Assembly (NCBI RefSeq): GCF_035621355.1
Contig: NZ_CP141769.1
Span: forward strand, 2,480,001-2,544,000
Direction of reading: 5' to 3'
Source: Thiobacillus sp. SCUT-2
GTDB lineage: Bacteria; Pseudomonadota; Gammaproteobacteria; Burkholderiales; Thiobacillaceae
Length of the DNA: 64,000 nt
In this document: in pieces, positions 18,578-28,624 of the stretch
How positions within the stretch are numbered: position 1 is the stretch's first letter
Layout of the letters: each line of letters begins with the position of its first letter
Program-made: the position numbers and the translations under genes
The notes under the pieces: generated by a model
Seen by the model: only the letters and a program-made list of their open reading frames with translations
What the model was told of the DNA's origin: nothing
The model's database searches: none

Positions 18578-19635
18578 TCCGTATACCCTCTTTCTTCGCC
18601 GCTGTAGAACGTCTGCCCATCCGGGGCATTGAGCGGCGCACCGCGGCGAAAGCGCTCGACGAGGTCGGGATTGGCAAGCAACAGGCGGCCGAAGGCGATG
18701 GCGTCGGCGGCACCCGCGCGGATTTCCACCTGCGCGGTCGCGAAATCGTAGCCGTTGTTGAGAACCAGGTTGCCGACGTAGAGCGCACGCAACCGCGCGT
18801 AGTCGAAGGGCACCCACTGCTCGCGCGGCGCGCCGCCCGTCCCCTGCAGGATGTCCAGGAACGCCAGCTTCAGGGGGTTGAGCTGCGTCACCACATACTC
18901 GAAAGTGGCCTGCGGATCGTCGTCGGCGATGTCGTTGAACGTCGTCACCGGGGACAAGCGCACACCGACGCGGTCATGGCCGACCGTCCGGCAAACCCCC
19001 TCCATCACCTCCAGTAGCAGGCGCGCCCGGTTTTCCTTGCCGCCACCGTAAGCGTCGCTGCGCCGGTTGGTCGACGAACGCAGGAACTGGTCGAGCAGAT
19101 AGCCATTGCCGGCATGCACCTCGACGCCGTCGAAACCCGCCTCCATGGCGTTGCGCGCGGCGCGGGCGTAGGCTTCGACGACGCCGGGCAGTTCCGCGGT
19201 TTCCAGCGCGCGTGGCGTGACGAAGTCCTTCATTGCCGTGCCGGTATAGACCTGCCCCGCCGGCCGGATCGCCGACGGCGCCACCGGCCGCCCGCCGCCC
19301 GGCTGCAGGTCGGGATGCGAGATCCGCCCCACGTGCCACAGCTGCAGTGCGATGCGGCCGCCTGCGCCGTGGACCGCCGCGGTCACCGCCTTCCAGCCGG
19401 CGATCTGTTCGGGCGTGTGAATTCCCGGCGTGCGCGGATAGCCGTGGCCTTCGGCGCAGATCGGCGAGGCCTCGGTGAGGATCAGCCCGGCCGATGCGCG
19501 TTGACGGTAGTATTCCGCGACGAGCGGCGTCGGTACGTTGCCGGCACCGGCCCGGTTGCGGGTCAGCGAGGACATGACGATGCGGTTGGGAAGCTCGATG
19601 GCGCCGAAGCGCGCAGGCGAGAAGAGATCGCTCAT
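18556..19635 (-). CDS. old yellow enzyme family alkene reductase
   Basis: A 359-residue FMN-dependent TIM barrel of the OYE/NemA family. It shows LPNRIVMSSLTRNRA near the start, the substrate-binding pair in HAGN (HxxN) followed by GYLLDQFLRSSTN, and AFGRLLLANPDLV at the phosphate-binding end. It should reduce activated alkenes, nitro compounds or nitrate esters with NAD(P)H; the natural substrate is unknown. A good AAGGAT ribosome-binding site precedes the ATG. It is divergent from the DUF4202 gene. Confidence 0.9.
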   Translation of the reverse strand: MSDLFSPARFGAIELPNRIVMSSLTRNRAGAGNVPTPLVAEYYRQRASAGLILTEASPICAEGHGYPRTPGIHTPEQIAGWKAVTAAVHGAGGRIALQLWHVGRISHPDLQPGGGRPVAPSAIRPAGQVYTGTAMKDFVTPRALETAELPGVVEAYARAARNAMEAGFDGVEVHAGNGYLLDQFLRSSTNRRSDAYGGGKENRARLLLEVMEGVCRTVGHDRVGVRLSPVTTFNDIADDDPQATFEYVVTQLNPLKLAFLDILQGTGGAPREQWVPFDYARLRALYVGNLVLNNGYDFATAQVEIRAGAADAIAFGRLLLANPDLVERFRRGAPLNAPDGQTFYSGEERGYTDYPFLPG

Positions 19636-19842
19636 AGACGGTATCCTTGTGAGGGCGCCGTGGGGGCGCGCGAGGGGTCAACGTGTGCCCGATGCGACCC
19701 TCCGCGATTCCGCGAGTTCCCGCCGGATCCCGACGGCGCGCTGCGCCTTGCCCGCAATCGCGCGCACGCGCCCCAGGCTCCGCCGAGTGCACCAGACAAG
19801 GCCGCATCGCCGGGACAACTGAATCCACCTTCAAGGACACGC

Positions 19843-20430
19843 ATGATCGAGAACCGCGAACGCTTCGAACGCACCCTGGCCCTGTTCGATGCCGCCAATG
19901 CCGAGGATCCCAACCTGGACGAAGGCCAGCCGAAGGAGCTCCTGTACGGCCGGCGCATGTCGGAGATGCTCGCCCGCTTCGCGCCGGACGCCTCAGAAGC
20001 AGCGCAGCTGGCCGTGCGCGCCCAGCACATCCGGCGCTGGACGGTGCCGCGCAGCAGCTATCCGATGAACAAGGAGGGCTATCACGCGTGGCGCACCGGC
20101 CTCTATACCTTCCACGCCGACACCGCCGGCGAACTGATGCGCCAGGCCGGCTACGACGAAGCCATGATCGAACGCGTGAAGAAGGCGGTCGGCAAGCGCG
20201 GCATCAAGGTCAATCCCGATTCGCAGATGCTGGAGGACACGGCCAACCTCGTCTTCATCGAGCACTACATGCTGGCCTTCGCGCAGAGCAAGCCCGAGTA
20301 CGACGAGGAGAAATGGCTGCAGATCATTCGCCGCACCTGGGGCAAGATGTCGAAGTCCGCGCAGGATTTCGCGCTGGCCGGCAGGATCCGGCTGCCCGAG
20401 CCGCTGGTGCCGCTGATTACGAAGGCGGTG

Positions 20431-20445
<15 letters not shown>
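19843..20445 (+). CDS. DUF4202 family protein
   Basis: A 200-residue soluble, helical protein matching DUF4202 by the motifs QHIRRWTVPRSSYP, GYHAWR and EDTANLVFIEHY. The His/Asp/Glu spacing resembles a helical metal-dependent hydrolase fold, but no activity can be claimed. The start has AAGGAC upstream. The last residues (AVSGER) and stop are encoded by the first AGCGGTG units of the adjoining repeat array. Confidence 0.8.
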
Positions 20446-20588
<143 letters not shown>

Positions 20589-20593
<5 letters not shown>

Positions 20594-20993
20594 CCCCACT
20601 CCACCCCGCCGTGCCCTTCTGGATGAACTCGATCGGGTAGCCGTCGGGATCCTCGATGAAGGCGATCACGGTGGTGCCGTGCGACATCGGCCCGGCCGGG
20701 CGCAGCACCTTGCCGCCTTTGGCCGCGGCTGCGTCGCACGCGGCGTAGGCGTCGTCGACCTCGATCGCGATGTGGCCGTAGCCGCTGCCGACCTCGTACT
20801 TGTCGACGCCCCAGTTGTAGGTCAGCTCGAGCACCGCCGTCTTGTCCTCGGTATCGTAGCCGACGAAGGCCAGCGTGAACTTGCCGCCGGGATAGTCCTT
20901 GCGGCGCAGGAGCTTCATGCCGAGGACGTGGGTGTAGAACTCGATCGAGCGGTCGAGGTCGCCGACGCGCAACATCGTGTGCAGGATACGCAT
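20589..20993 (-). CDS. gloA: lactoylglutathione lyase (glyoxalase I)
   Basis: A 134-residue glyoxalase I. The expected metal ligands appear in order: His5 (MRILHTML), Glu in VLELTYNWG, His in GYGHIAIEV, and Glu in YPIEFIQK. It converts the methylglyoxal-glutathione hemithioacetal to S-lactoylglutathione. The start MRILHTM is conserved; upstream frame extensions have no homology. The stop codon (20589-20591) falls inside an ACTCACC repeat unit. Confidence 0.93.
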
Positions 20994-20998
20994 GTTGA

Positions 20999-21739
20999 TC
21001 AAACCTGAAACAGGGAGTGCCCCATTTTGCGCAACTCGGCACGCCTTGCCAATGCATCGGGGCACAGTTGGGCGACCTGCGCCCAGAAGCGCGGCGAATG
21101 GTCGAGATGGACGAGGTGCGCCAGTTCGTGTGCGGCGACGTAGTCGATCAGCGCCAGCGGCGCCTGCACCAGCCGCCAGTTCAGGCGGATGTGGCCGCGC
21201 CGCGTGCAGCTGCCCCACTGCGTCTGCGCGTCGGACAGGGCGAAGCGGCTGGGCGCGCGCCCCAGCCGGCGTGCGATGCGCGCAAGCCGCCAGGCCAGCA
21301 GACGTTCGGCGCGGGCAAGCAACCAGTCGCGCACCAGTTCCCCGGCATCCGCATCCAGCGGCGCGTACACACGCAGCGTGTCACCGTCCCGCCGCACCTC
21401 GTGGAAGAGCGAGTGCCGGACATCGAGCCTGAGCCGGCGCCCCAGATAGCGCAGTTCGTTCGCGGCCCCCGATTCCGCCCGCTGCATGCCCGCGTGCATG
21501 CGTGACCAGGCGCGCTGCAGCCAGTCGCGCTGCTGCCGCACGTAGGATTCGATCTCGGCACGGGGGGTCCAGCTCGGCGCATGGATGCGCACTTCCTGCG
21601 CGGTGACGGTCAGCCCGAGCGTGCGGCGACGCCGCGAACGGCGCAGCTGATACGGAACGGCAGCGTCGCCGATCTGCAGGACGCCGCTATTGGTGTGCGG
21701 CAGCAGGGGGGAGCCTCGCCATCTCGGTTTCGATCCACT
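20999..21739 (-). CDS. YgjP-like M48-type metalloprotease domain protein
   Basis: A YgjP/WLM-type protein with the zinc site [16 protein letters not shown] (HExxH plus a downstream His) and the WGSC motif seen in this family. The N-terminal family region ([18 protein letters not shown]) lies upstream of the GTG at 21590, so the true start must be further up. The only in-frame standard start is the GTG at 21737-21739, giving 246 residues and overlapping plsC by 53 bases. The exact start is uncertain. Substrate unknown. Confidence 0.78.
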   Translation of the reverse strand, partial: SGSKPRWRGSPLLPHTNSGVLQIGDAAVPYQLRRSRRRRTLGLTVTAQEVRIHAPSWTPRAEIESYVRQQRDWLQRAWSRMHAGMQRAESGAANELRYLGRRLRLDVRHSLFHEVRRDGDTLRVYAPLDADAGELVRDWLLARAERLLAWRLARIARRLGRAPSRFALSDAQTQWGSCTRRGHIRLNWRLVQAPLALIDYVAAHELAHLVHLDHSPRFWAQVAQLCPDALARRAELRKMGHSLFQV

Positions 21740-22409
21740 GCTCGACGGCGCGCGTCAGCTCGGCCGCCGTCTTGCCTTCGGTCGGGATCGCCGGCCCGAT
21801 GCGCACGGTCACCGTGCCTGGCCGCTTGACGAAGGCATTCCGCGGCCACACCTCGCCTGCATTGTGCGCGACCGGCACGATGGGCGCTCCGGTTTCCGCC
21901 GCCAGCCAGCTGCCGCCGATACCGTAACGCCCCTTCTCGCCCGGCGCGACCCGCGTGCCTTCCGGGAACACCAGCACCCAGAAGCCCTGCGCGAGCTTGT
22001 CCTTGCCCTGCCTGACGATCTGCTTCAGCGCCTCGCGCCCGGCGCTGCGGTCGATCGCGATCGGATTGAGCAGCCGGAAGCCCCAGCCGAAGAACGGCAC
22101 TTTCAGCAGCTCCTGCTTGATGACGGGGGACACCGGCGGAAACAGACAGAGGAACGCGACCGTTTCCCAGGCCGACTGGTGCTTGGCGAGGATGATGGCG
22201 GGCTCCTTTGGCAGGTGCTCCAGCCCTTCGACGACGTAACGGATGCCGAGCAGCTGCTGCGCGAGCCAGATCACGATGTGGTTGTAGCCGGTGATGAGCC
22301 GGTAGCGCGCATGGGCGGAGAACGGAAAGCTGAACAGCGCCACCATGCTGAAGAAGATCGTCAAGGCGGTCTGCAGGACCGCGAAGATCGCCGAGCGGAC
22401 CCAATTCAT
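21687..22409 (-). CDS. plsC: 1-acyl-sn-glycerol-3-phosphate acyltransferase PlsC
   Basis: A 240-residue membrane-bound acyltransferase with an N-terminal hydrophobic segment, the catalytic box AKHQSAWE (Hx4-type, His-Gln-Ser-Ala-Trp-Glu), and the substrate box VFPEGTR. It makes phosphatidic acid from lysophosphatidic acid. It overlaps gmhB by four bases (ATGA), a common betaproteobacterial arrangement downstream of glyQS. Confidence 0.92.
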   Translation of the reverse strand: MNWVRSAIFAVLQTALTIFFSMVALFSFPFSAHARYRLITGYNHIVIWLAQQLLGIRYVVEGLEHLPKEPAIILAKHQSAWETVAFLCLFPPVSPVIKQELLKVPFFGWGFRLLNPIAIDRSAGREALKQIVRQGKDKLAQGFWVLVFPEGTRVAPGEKGRYGIGGSWLAAETGAPIVPVAHNAGEVWPRNAFVKRPGTVTVRIGPAIPTEGKTAAELTRAVEQWIETEMARLPPAAAHQ

Positions 22410-22948
22410 GCGGCGGCCTTGAGCAGGTGGTCGACGGCCTCGCTGAGGTCGGCGAACACGGGCGTGCCCTCCGGAAAACCGCCTGCCGCCAGCGTCTTCT
22501 CGCCCTTGCCGGTGCGCACCAGCATCGGCCGCGCGCCGACGCTGGCCGCGGCCAGCAGGTCGCGCAGCGAGTCGCCGACCGCCGGCACGCCGTGCAGGTC
22601 GCGCCCGTAGCGCGCAGCGATCTCCTCGAACAGGCCCGATTTCGGCTTGCGGCAGCCGCAGTTCATGTCGGCCGCATGCGGGCAGTAGAAGACGGCGTCG
22701 ATGCGCCCGCCCGCCTGCGCCACCGCCTTGTGCATCTTGGCGTGGATCGCATTGAGCGTCGCCATCTCGAACAGCCCGCGCGCCAGTCCCGACTGGTTGG
22801 TCGCCACCACCACGCGCCACCCCTCGCGCGTCAGCCGCGCGATCGCCTCGAGGCTGCCCGGGATGGGCCGCCATTCGTCGGGCGACTTGATGAACTGGTC
22901 GGAGTCGAAATTGATGACGCCGTCGCGGTCGAGAATGATGAGCTTCAT
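22406..22948 (-). CDS. gmhB: D-glycero-beta-D-manno-heptose-1,7-bisphosphate 7-phosphatase GmhB
   Basis: A 180-residue HAD phosphatase: nucleophile motif LDRDGVIN, ATNQSG, a zinc loop with CPHAADMNCGC, RKPKSGL, and VGDSLRD. It acts in ADP-heptose synthesis for the LPS inner core. It sits 10 bases after glyS and overlaps plsC, forming a glyQ-glyS-gmhB-plsC run. Confidence 0.93.
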   Translation of the reverse strand: MKLIILDRDGVINFDSDQFIKSPDEWRPIPGSLEAIARLTREGWRVVVATNQSGLARGLFEMATLNAIHAKMHKAVAQAGGRIDAVFYCPHAADMNCGCRKPKSGLFEEIAARYGRDLHGVPAVGDSLRDLLAAASVGARPMLVRTGKGEKTLAAGGFPEGTPVFADLSEAVDHLLKAAA

Positions 22949-22958
22949 GCGCGAAAGT

Positions 22959-25058
22959 TTACGCTGCCAGACGCGACAAGTCCGCCACCCGGTTCATGGT
23001 CCGGTGCAGCTGGTTCAGGAGCGCAAGCCGGTTCGCCTTGAGCGCGGGATCGTCGGCGTTGACCATGACGTGGTCGAAGAAGGCGTCGACCGGCGTCTTG
23101 AGGGCGGCGAGCTTCTGCAGCGAAGCCGTGTAGTCCCCCGCTTCGAAGGCCGCGTCGGCCTGCGGGGCGATCTCGCCGAGCGCGGCGAACAGCGCCTTTT
23201 CCGCATCCTCGACGAAGCGCGCCGGGTCGGCTTTGTCGCCCACTTCGCCTTCGGCCTTTTTCAGGATGTTGCCGACGCGCTTGTTGGCGGCGGCGAGGCT
23301 CTCGGATTCGGGCAGTGCCGCAAACGCACGCACAGCAGTGAGCCGTTTCGGAATGTCGCCCAGGCGTTGCGGACGCAGACTGACGACCGCATCGACCTCC
23401 TGTGCCGAATAGCCCTGCTCGCGCAGCATCCCGGAAAGACGCTCAAACATGAATACGGCAACCTGATTCGCATCGTCTTCGGAGAAACCGCGAATGCCCG
23501 CCGCCACGAAGAGAAGTGCATCAAGATTCAGCGGCAGGTCGCGTTCGATCAGCATGCGGATGACACCCAGCGCATGGCGCCGCAGCGCGAACGGATCCTT
23601 GTCGCCGGTGGGTTTCTCTCCGATCCCGAACATCCCCACCAGCGTTTCAAGTTTGTCGGCCAGCGCCACGCACACGCCGACGTCACTGCGCGGCAGTTCG
23701 TCGCCAGCGAAGCGTGGTTTGTAGTGGTCCTCGATTGCAAAGGCGACGTCGTCGGACAGACCATCGTGCTGCGCGTAATAACGCCCCATGATGCCCTGTA
23801 GCTCGGGAAACTCACCGACCATATCGGTAAGCAGGTCTGCCTTGGCCAGTTTCGCGGCCATGCTGACCGCCGATTCGAGCCGCTCGTCTCCGAGCATCGC
23901 CGCAATCCCGACGGCAATCAGCTCAACCTTCTGGCTGCGCTCACCCTGGGTACCGAGCTTGTTGTGATACACAACTTTCGCCAGCCCCGGCACCCGATCC
24001 GCCAGCGTCTTCCTGCGGTCCTGGTCGAAGAAAAACTTGGCGTCGGCCAGGCGCGGACGCACCACGCGCTCGTTGCCGCCGATGACCGCGGATGCATCGT
24101 CGGGCGAGATGTTGGAAACGATCAGGAAACGGTTGGTCAGCCTGCCCGCCGCGTCGAGCAGCGGGAAATACTTCTGGTTCGCCTTCATCGTGAGGATCAG
24201 GCATTCCTGCGGCACCTCCAGGAAAGCCTCCTCGAACTGGCCGACGAGCACGTTGGGGCGCTCGACCAGCGCCGAGACTTCGTCCAGCAGCGCGTCGTCC
24301 TCCACCGGCGTGAGGCCGAGCGGCGCAGCGGCGGCCTCGAGCTGACGCACGATCTCGGCACGACGCTCGGAGAAACTGGCAATCACGGCGCCCTCGGTCG
24401 CCATCTGCAGCGCGTAGCAATCGGCGTTGGTCAGCGCGACGGGATTCGCGCGCGCCTCGAAGCGGTGTCCCTGCGTCATGCGACCGGCCTCGAGACCCAG
24501 CACCGACACCGGCACGACGTCGGCGCCGTGCAGCGCGACGAGACCATGCACCGGGCGCACGAAGTTGACCGTGCTCCAGCCGTCGGCCAGCTGATAGGTC
24601 ATCACCTTGGGAATCGGCAGCTTCGCCATCGCGGCCTCGATGGCTTTTTGCAGGCCTTCGGCCAGCGCGACGCCCGGCGCGACGCTGTCGTGGAACAGCG
24701 CCTCGTTCTTGCCTTCGCCTTCGCGACGCAGCGACGCGACCGCGGATGCGTCAGCGCCCAGCGCAGCGAGGCGCTTCAGCAGCGCCGGCGTCGCCTGGCC
24801 GTTGGCATCGAGGCCGACCGACGCCGGCATCAGCTTGGTCGACACCGGCTTGTCGGCGGCGCGCGCCAGCACCCCGTGGACGTGGGCGCCGAGCCGGCGC
24901 GGCGAAGCGAAATTCACAACGGCCGCGCCCGCTTCGGCGAGGCCCTGCGCGACCAGGCTTTCCGCAAGCGCGGAGGCGAAGGCCTCGCCCAGCCTCTTCA
25001 GCGCCTTGGGCGGCAGTTCTTCGGTGAACAGTTCGACGAGGAGGTTTTGCGCGCTCAT
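22959..25058 (-). CDS. glyS: glycyl-tRNA synthetase beta subunit
   Basis: A 699-residue protein with the conserved N-terminal start LLVELFTEELPPKAL, GTQGERSQKVEL, and a C-terminal anticodon-binding region rich in Arg/Leu (LLNQLHRTMNRVADLSRLA). With GlyQ it forms the alpha2beta2 synthetase that charges tRNA-Gly. Its ATG overlaps the glyQ stop by one base (TAATG). Confidence 0.95.
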   Translation of the reverse strand: MSAQNLLVELFTEELPPKALKRLGEAFASALAESLVAQGLAEAGAAVVNFASPRRLGAHVHGVLARAADKPVSTKLMPASVGLDANGQATPALLKRLAALGADASAVASLRREGEGKNEALFHDSVAPGVALAEGLQKAIEAAMAKLPIPKVMTYQLADGWSTVNFVRPVHGLVALHGADVVPVSVLGLEAGRMTQGHRFEARANPVALTNADCYALQMATEGAVIASFSERRAEIVRQLEAAAAPLGLTPVEDDALLDEVSALVERPNVLVGQFEEAFLEVPQECLILTMKANQKYFPLLDAAGRLTNRFLIVSNISPDDASAVIGGNERVVRPRLADAKFFFDQDRRKTLADRVPGLAKVVYHNKLGTQGERSQKVELIAVGIAAMLGDERLESAVSMAAKLAKADLLTDMVGEFPELQGIMGRYYAQHDGLSDDVAFAIEDHYKPRFAGDELPRSDVGVCVALADKLETLVGMFGIGEKPTGDKDPFALRRHALGVIRMLIERDLPLNLDALLFVAAGIRGFSEDDANQVAVFMFERLSGMLREQGYSAQEVDAVVSLRPQRLGDIPKRLTAVRAFAALPESESLAAANKRVGNILKKAEGEVGDKADPARFVEDAEKALFAALGEIAPQADAAFEAGDYTASLQKLAALKTPVDAFFDHVMVNADDPALKANRLALLNQLHRTMNRVADLSRLAA

Positions 25059-25981
25059 TACGCGGCCTCCTTCTTGGCCAGCATGGCCTGCACGTCCTCG
25101 GCCCAGTCGCGCGGCGCCATCGGGAAGCCGAGCCGTGCGCGGCTGTCGAGGTAGCTCTTCGCCACGCTGCGCGCGAGGTTGCGGATGCGCCCGATGTAGG
25201 CGGCGCGCTCGGTGACCGAGATCGCGCCGCGCGCGTCGAGCAGGTTGAAGGTATGTGCCGCCTTCAGCACCTGTTCATACGCCGGCAGGGCCAGCTGCGC
25301 GGCCATGAGTTCCTGCGCCTTCTTCTCGTGCGCGCCGAACGCCGTCAACAGGAAGTCGACGTCGCTATGCTCGAAGTTGTAGGCGCTCTGCTCGACTTCG
25401 TTCTGGTGATAAACGTCGCGGTAGGTCAGTCCCTCGGTCCAGGTGAGGTCGTAGACGCTCTCGACGCCCTGCAGGTACATCGCCAGCCGCTCGAGGCCGT
25501 AAGTGATCTCTCCGGTAATCGGCTTGCAGTCGATGCCGCCGACCTGCTGGAAGTAGGTGAACTGGGTGACTTCCATGCCGTTCAGCCACACCTCCCAGCC
25601 CAGCCCCCAGGCGCCGAGCGTGGGGTTCTCCCAGTCGTCCTCGACGAAGCGGACGTCGTTTTGCTTGAGATCGAAACCGAGTGCCTCGAGCGAGCCGAGG
25701 TAGAGCTCGAGGATGTCGGCCGGTGCCGGTTTCAGCACCACCTGGAACTGGTAGTAATGCTGCAGGCGGTTGGGGTTGTCGCCGTAGCGGCCGTCCTTGG
25801 GACGGCGGCTGGGCTGCACGTAGGCGGCCTTCCACGGCTCGGGCCCGAGCGCGCGCAGGAAGGTCGCGGTGTGCGAGGTGCCGGCGCCGACTTCCATGTC
25901 GTAGGGCTGCAGCAGCGCACAGCCGCGCTCGCCCCAGTAGCGTTGCAGGGTGAGGATGATGTCCTGGAAGGTGGGTTTCAC
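25058..25981 (-). CDS. glyQ: glycyl-tRNA synthetase alpha subunit
   Basis: A 307-residue catalytic subunit beginning [15 protein letters not shown], with [33 protein letters not shown], and [10 protein letters not shown]. The start is the GTG at 25979-25981; an open extension of about 80 codons upstream has no homology. It is the first gene of the glyQ-glyS-gmhB-plsC run. Confidence 0.95.
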   Translation of the reverse strand: MKPTFQDIILTLQRYWGERGCALLQPYDMEVGAGTSHTATFLRALGPEPWKAAYVQPSRRPKDGRYGDNPNRLQHYYQFQVVLKPAPADILELYLGSLEALGFDLKQNDVRFVEDDWENPTLGAWGLGWEVWLNGMEVTQFTYFQQVGGIDCKPITGEITYGLERLAMYLQGVESVYDLTWTEGLTYRDVYHQNEVEQSAYNFEHSDVDFLLTAFGAHEKKAQELMAAQLALPAYEQVLKAAHTFNLLDARGAISVTERAAYIGRIRNLARSVAKSYLDSRARLGFPMAPRDWAEDVQAMLAKKEAA

Positions 25982-26036
25982 GTCGTCTGAACGGCTTGTC
26001 GGGAAAACCGCGATTTTAGCGTGGTTGGCGGGATTT

Positions 26037-27956
<1,920 letters not shown>

Positions 27957-28064
27957 GCGGAGGAAACCTGCGACATACGCCCGCGCGGGCCAAAGCGGGA
28001 TTCTACCCGAGCACGTCAGCCGTCCCGCGTCGCGCCGCCGGGTGTCCGGCGCTTCGACGCGGGG

Positions 28065-28080
28065 TGACGGTTTTCCGTCA
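28065..28080. promoter_or_regulatory. 16-base palindrome upstream of the sigma-54 promoter
   Basis: TGACGG-TTTT-CCGTCA is an exact palindrome about 96 bases upstream of the -24 element at 28177. That is the usual distance for an enhancer-binding protein site at a sigma-54 promoter. It could equally be a small hairpin. The activator is unknown. Confidence 0.35.
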
Positions 28081-28175
28081 ACCGCCCGCGTCGACGCCGA
28101 CCGCCAGCCTCACGAGGAAATTTCAAGCAATTGTTTCATATGGAATTTTTCTCGCATCCGGGCGCGCATGACGGG

Positions 28176-28191
28176 TGGCACAGGCATTGCA
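28176..28191 (+). promoter_or_regulatory. sigma-54 (RpoN) type promoter
   Basis: TGGCACAGGCATTGCA has GG (28177-28178) and GC (28189-28190) separated by exactly ten bases, with the flanking TGGCAC and TTGCA of the -24/-12 consensus. Transcription would start near 28202, leaving a leader of about 27 bases before the first micro-protein ATG. An AT-rich stretch (28120-28152, including CAAGCAATTGTTTC) lies just upstream, where IHF-assisted looping could occur. Confidence 0.72.
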
Positions 28192-28228
28192 CGTAGTGAG
28201 GCAAGCAACCCGCGACAAGGAGTCCATC

Positions 28229-28381
28229 ATGAAACTGCAATTCGGCCAAAACCAACTGGTTCTCGAACTCAGCTCCTCGCCCTTCGCCTGGTTCCACGGC
28301 CAGACCGAACGCATGAGCCTCACCAGCCTGTCGCTGCTGTTCGTGCAGTTCTCGCTGTTCGCACGCCAGCCCGCCGCCTGA
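28229..28381 (+). CDS. tandem micro-protein 1 (50 residues), unknown function
   Basis: A 50-residue open frame with an AAGGAG ribosome-binding site, about 27 bases after the predicted sigma-54 start. Codon third positions are mostly G/C, like the chromosome. The N-terminal half is polar (MKLQFGQNQLVLEL) and the C-terminal half hydrophobic and Phe/Leu-rich (SLTSLSLLFVQFSLF). It shares the pattern L-S-x-S-P-x3-F-x-G-x-T-x-R-M-S-x2-S-L-x-L-L-F-x2-F with the next open frame, which argues for both being real. No known family was recognised. Confidence 0.72.
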   Translation: MKLQFGQNQLVLELSSSPFAWFHGQTERMSLTSLSLLFVQFSLFARQPAA

Positions 28382-28404
28382 TGCAAGTCGGAAGGACCAC
28401 CAGC

Positions 28405-28536
28405 GTGAGCATCAACCTGTCCCGTTCGCCGCTGGGCTTCTTCAGCGGCAGCACCTGCCGCATGTCGATGTTCAGTCTCACGCTGCTGTTCATCGAGTTC
28501 AGGGTGCTGCGGCGCACGTCGGTGCACTGCACCTGA
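28405..28536 (+). CDS. tandem micro-protein 2 (43 residues), paralogue of the preceding one
   Basis: A 43-residue open frame starting at a GTG with a strong GGAAGGA site eight bases upstream. A longer version from the ATG at 28381 would overlap the previous stop (TGATG). It aligns over its whole hydrophobic part with micro-protein 1: LSRSPLGFFSGSTCRMS against LSSSPFAWFHGQTERMS, then SLTLLFIEF against SLSLLFVQF. It contains two Cys and a basic patch (RVLRR). Function unknown; a small membrane-associated peptide is possible. Confidence 0.68.
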   Translation: MSINLSRSPLGFFSGSTCRMSMFSLTLLFIEFRVLRRTSVHCT

Positions 28537-28570
28537 GGCCCCGGCCAACCCGGCGTCTCCCTCTCCCCAC

Positions 28571-28594
28571 CCCTCTCCCGCCAGCGGGCGAGGG
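28571..28594. terminator. palindromic hairpin between convergent genes
   Basis: Arms CCCTCtCCCGC and GCGGGcGAGGG around CA form a stable hairpin in the 88-base gap between micro-protein 2 and the convergent sensor kinase. It is a member of the CCCTCNCCC palindrome family seen at 6655 and 15840. No T-run follows on either strand, so intrinsic termination is only a possibility. Confidence 0.5.
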
Positions 28595-28624
28595 CGCGAA
28601 CCAAAGCTGCGCCGCCCGGAATCA

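Noticed and set aside
21590-21592. GTG at 21590 as start of the YgjP-type protein
   Set aside because: It would remove the conserved N-terminal part ([12 protein letters not shown]), which is in frame immediately upstream.
28381-28404. ATG at 28381 as start of micro-protein 2
   Set aside because: It overlaps the previous stop and has no own ribosome-binding site; the GTG at 28405 has GGAAGGA at ideal distance and begins at the homologous region.
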